From an uncultured Jeotgalicoccus sp. (GTDB taxonomy: Bacteria > Bacillota > Bacilli > Staphylococcales > Salinicoccaceae), in NCBI GenBank assembly GCA_947631305.1, contig CANRKV010000114.1, positions 1-5,499 of the forward strand: 5,499 nucleotides of DNA. Direction: 5' to 3'. The notes below the pieces were generated by a model. That model searched no databases and was not told the DNA's origin. It worked only from the letters and a program-made list of their open reading frames with translations. Below, piece by piece: positions 5,494 through 5,499 of this stretch (positions are counted from its first letter, which is position 1; each line of letters opens with the position of its first letter). The translations under genes and the position numbers were made by a program.

Positions 5494-5499
5494 TATGAC

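Overview
This is an AT-rich window with strong GGAGG-type ribosome binding sites, tightly packed genes and a CcpA-type cre operator. It points to a low-GC Gram-positive bacterium (Bacillota). The gene style would suit Staphylococcaceae or Bacillaceae, but no gene here fixes the genus. I see no mobile element, CRISPR array, tRNA or rRNA, and it reads as chromosomal accessory sequence.

Layout. (1) At the left edge, on the minus strand, lies the N-terminus of an AI-2E/YdbI-type multi-pass membrane protein cut by the window (1-224). (2) A divergent intergenic region of about 200 bases holds a perfect -10 box and a full-consensus cre site at 361-375, driving a plus-strand operon. (3) That operon (433-2079) encodes an isochorismatase-fold cysteine hydrolase, a uridine-kinase-like P-loop kinase and a HIT-family nucleotide-binding hydrolase. 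The HIT gene is full length but has no ATG, GTG or TTG in the right place: an ATC codon sits exactly where the start should be, behind a good ribosome binding site. (4) A hairpin with a T-run at 2184-2218 lies between the two convergent operons and can serve both. (5) The minus-strand operon runs from the right edge leftwards: S41 peptidase, DUF5694 (TraB/EreA-like) protein, GNAT acetyltransferase, NUDIX hydrolase, and a 54-residue two-helix membrane protein that is easy to miss.

How the genes may work together. Both operons are rich in small-molecule and nucleotide-processing enzymes (cysteine hydrolase, kinase, HIT, GNAT, NUDIX). Neither forms a pathway I recognise. Detoxification or metabolite-repair cassettes are a reasonable reading but remain inference. 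The best-supported unusual points are the ATC start of the HIT gene, the cre operator over the plus-strand promoter, and the small membrane protein closing the minus-strand operon.
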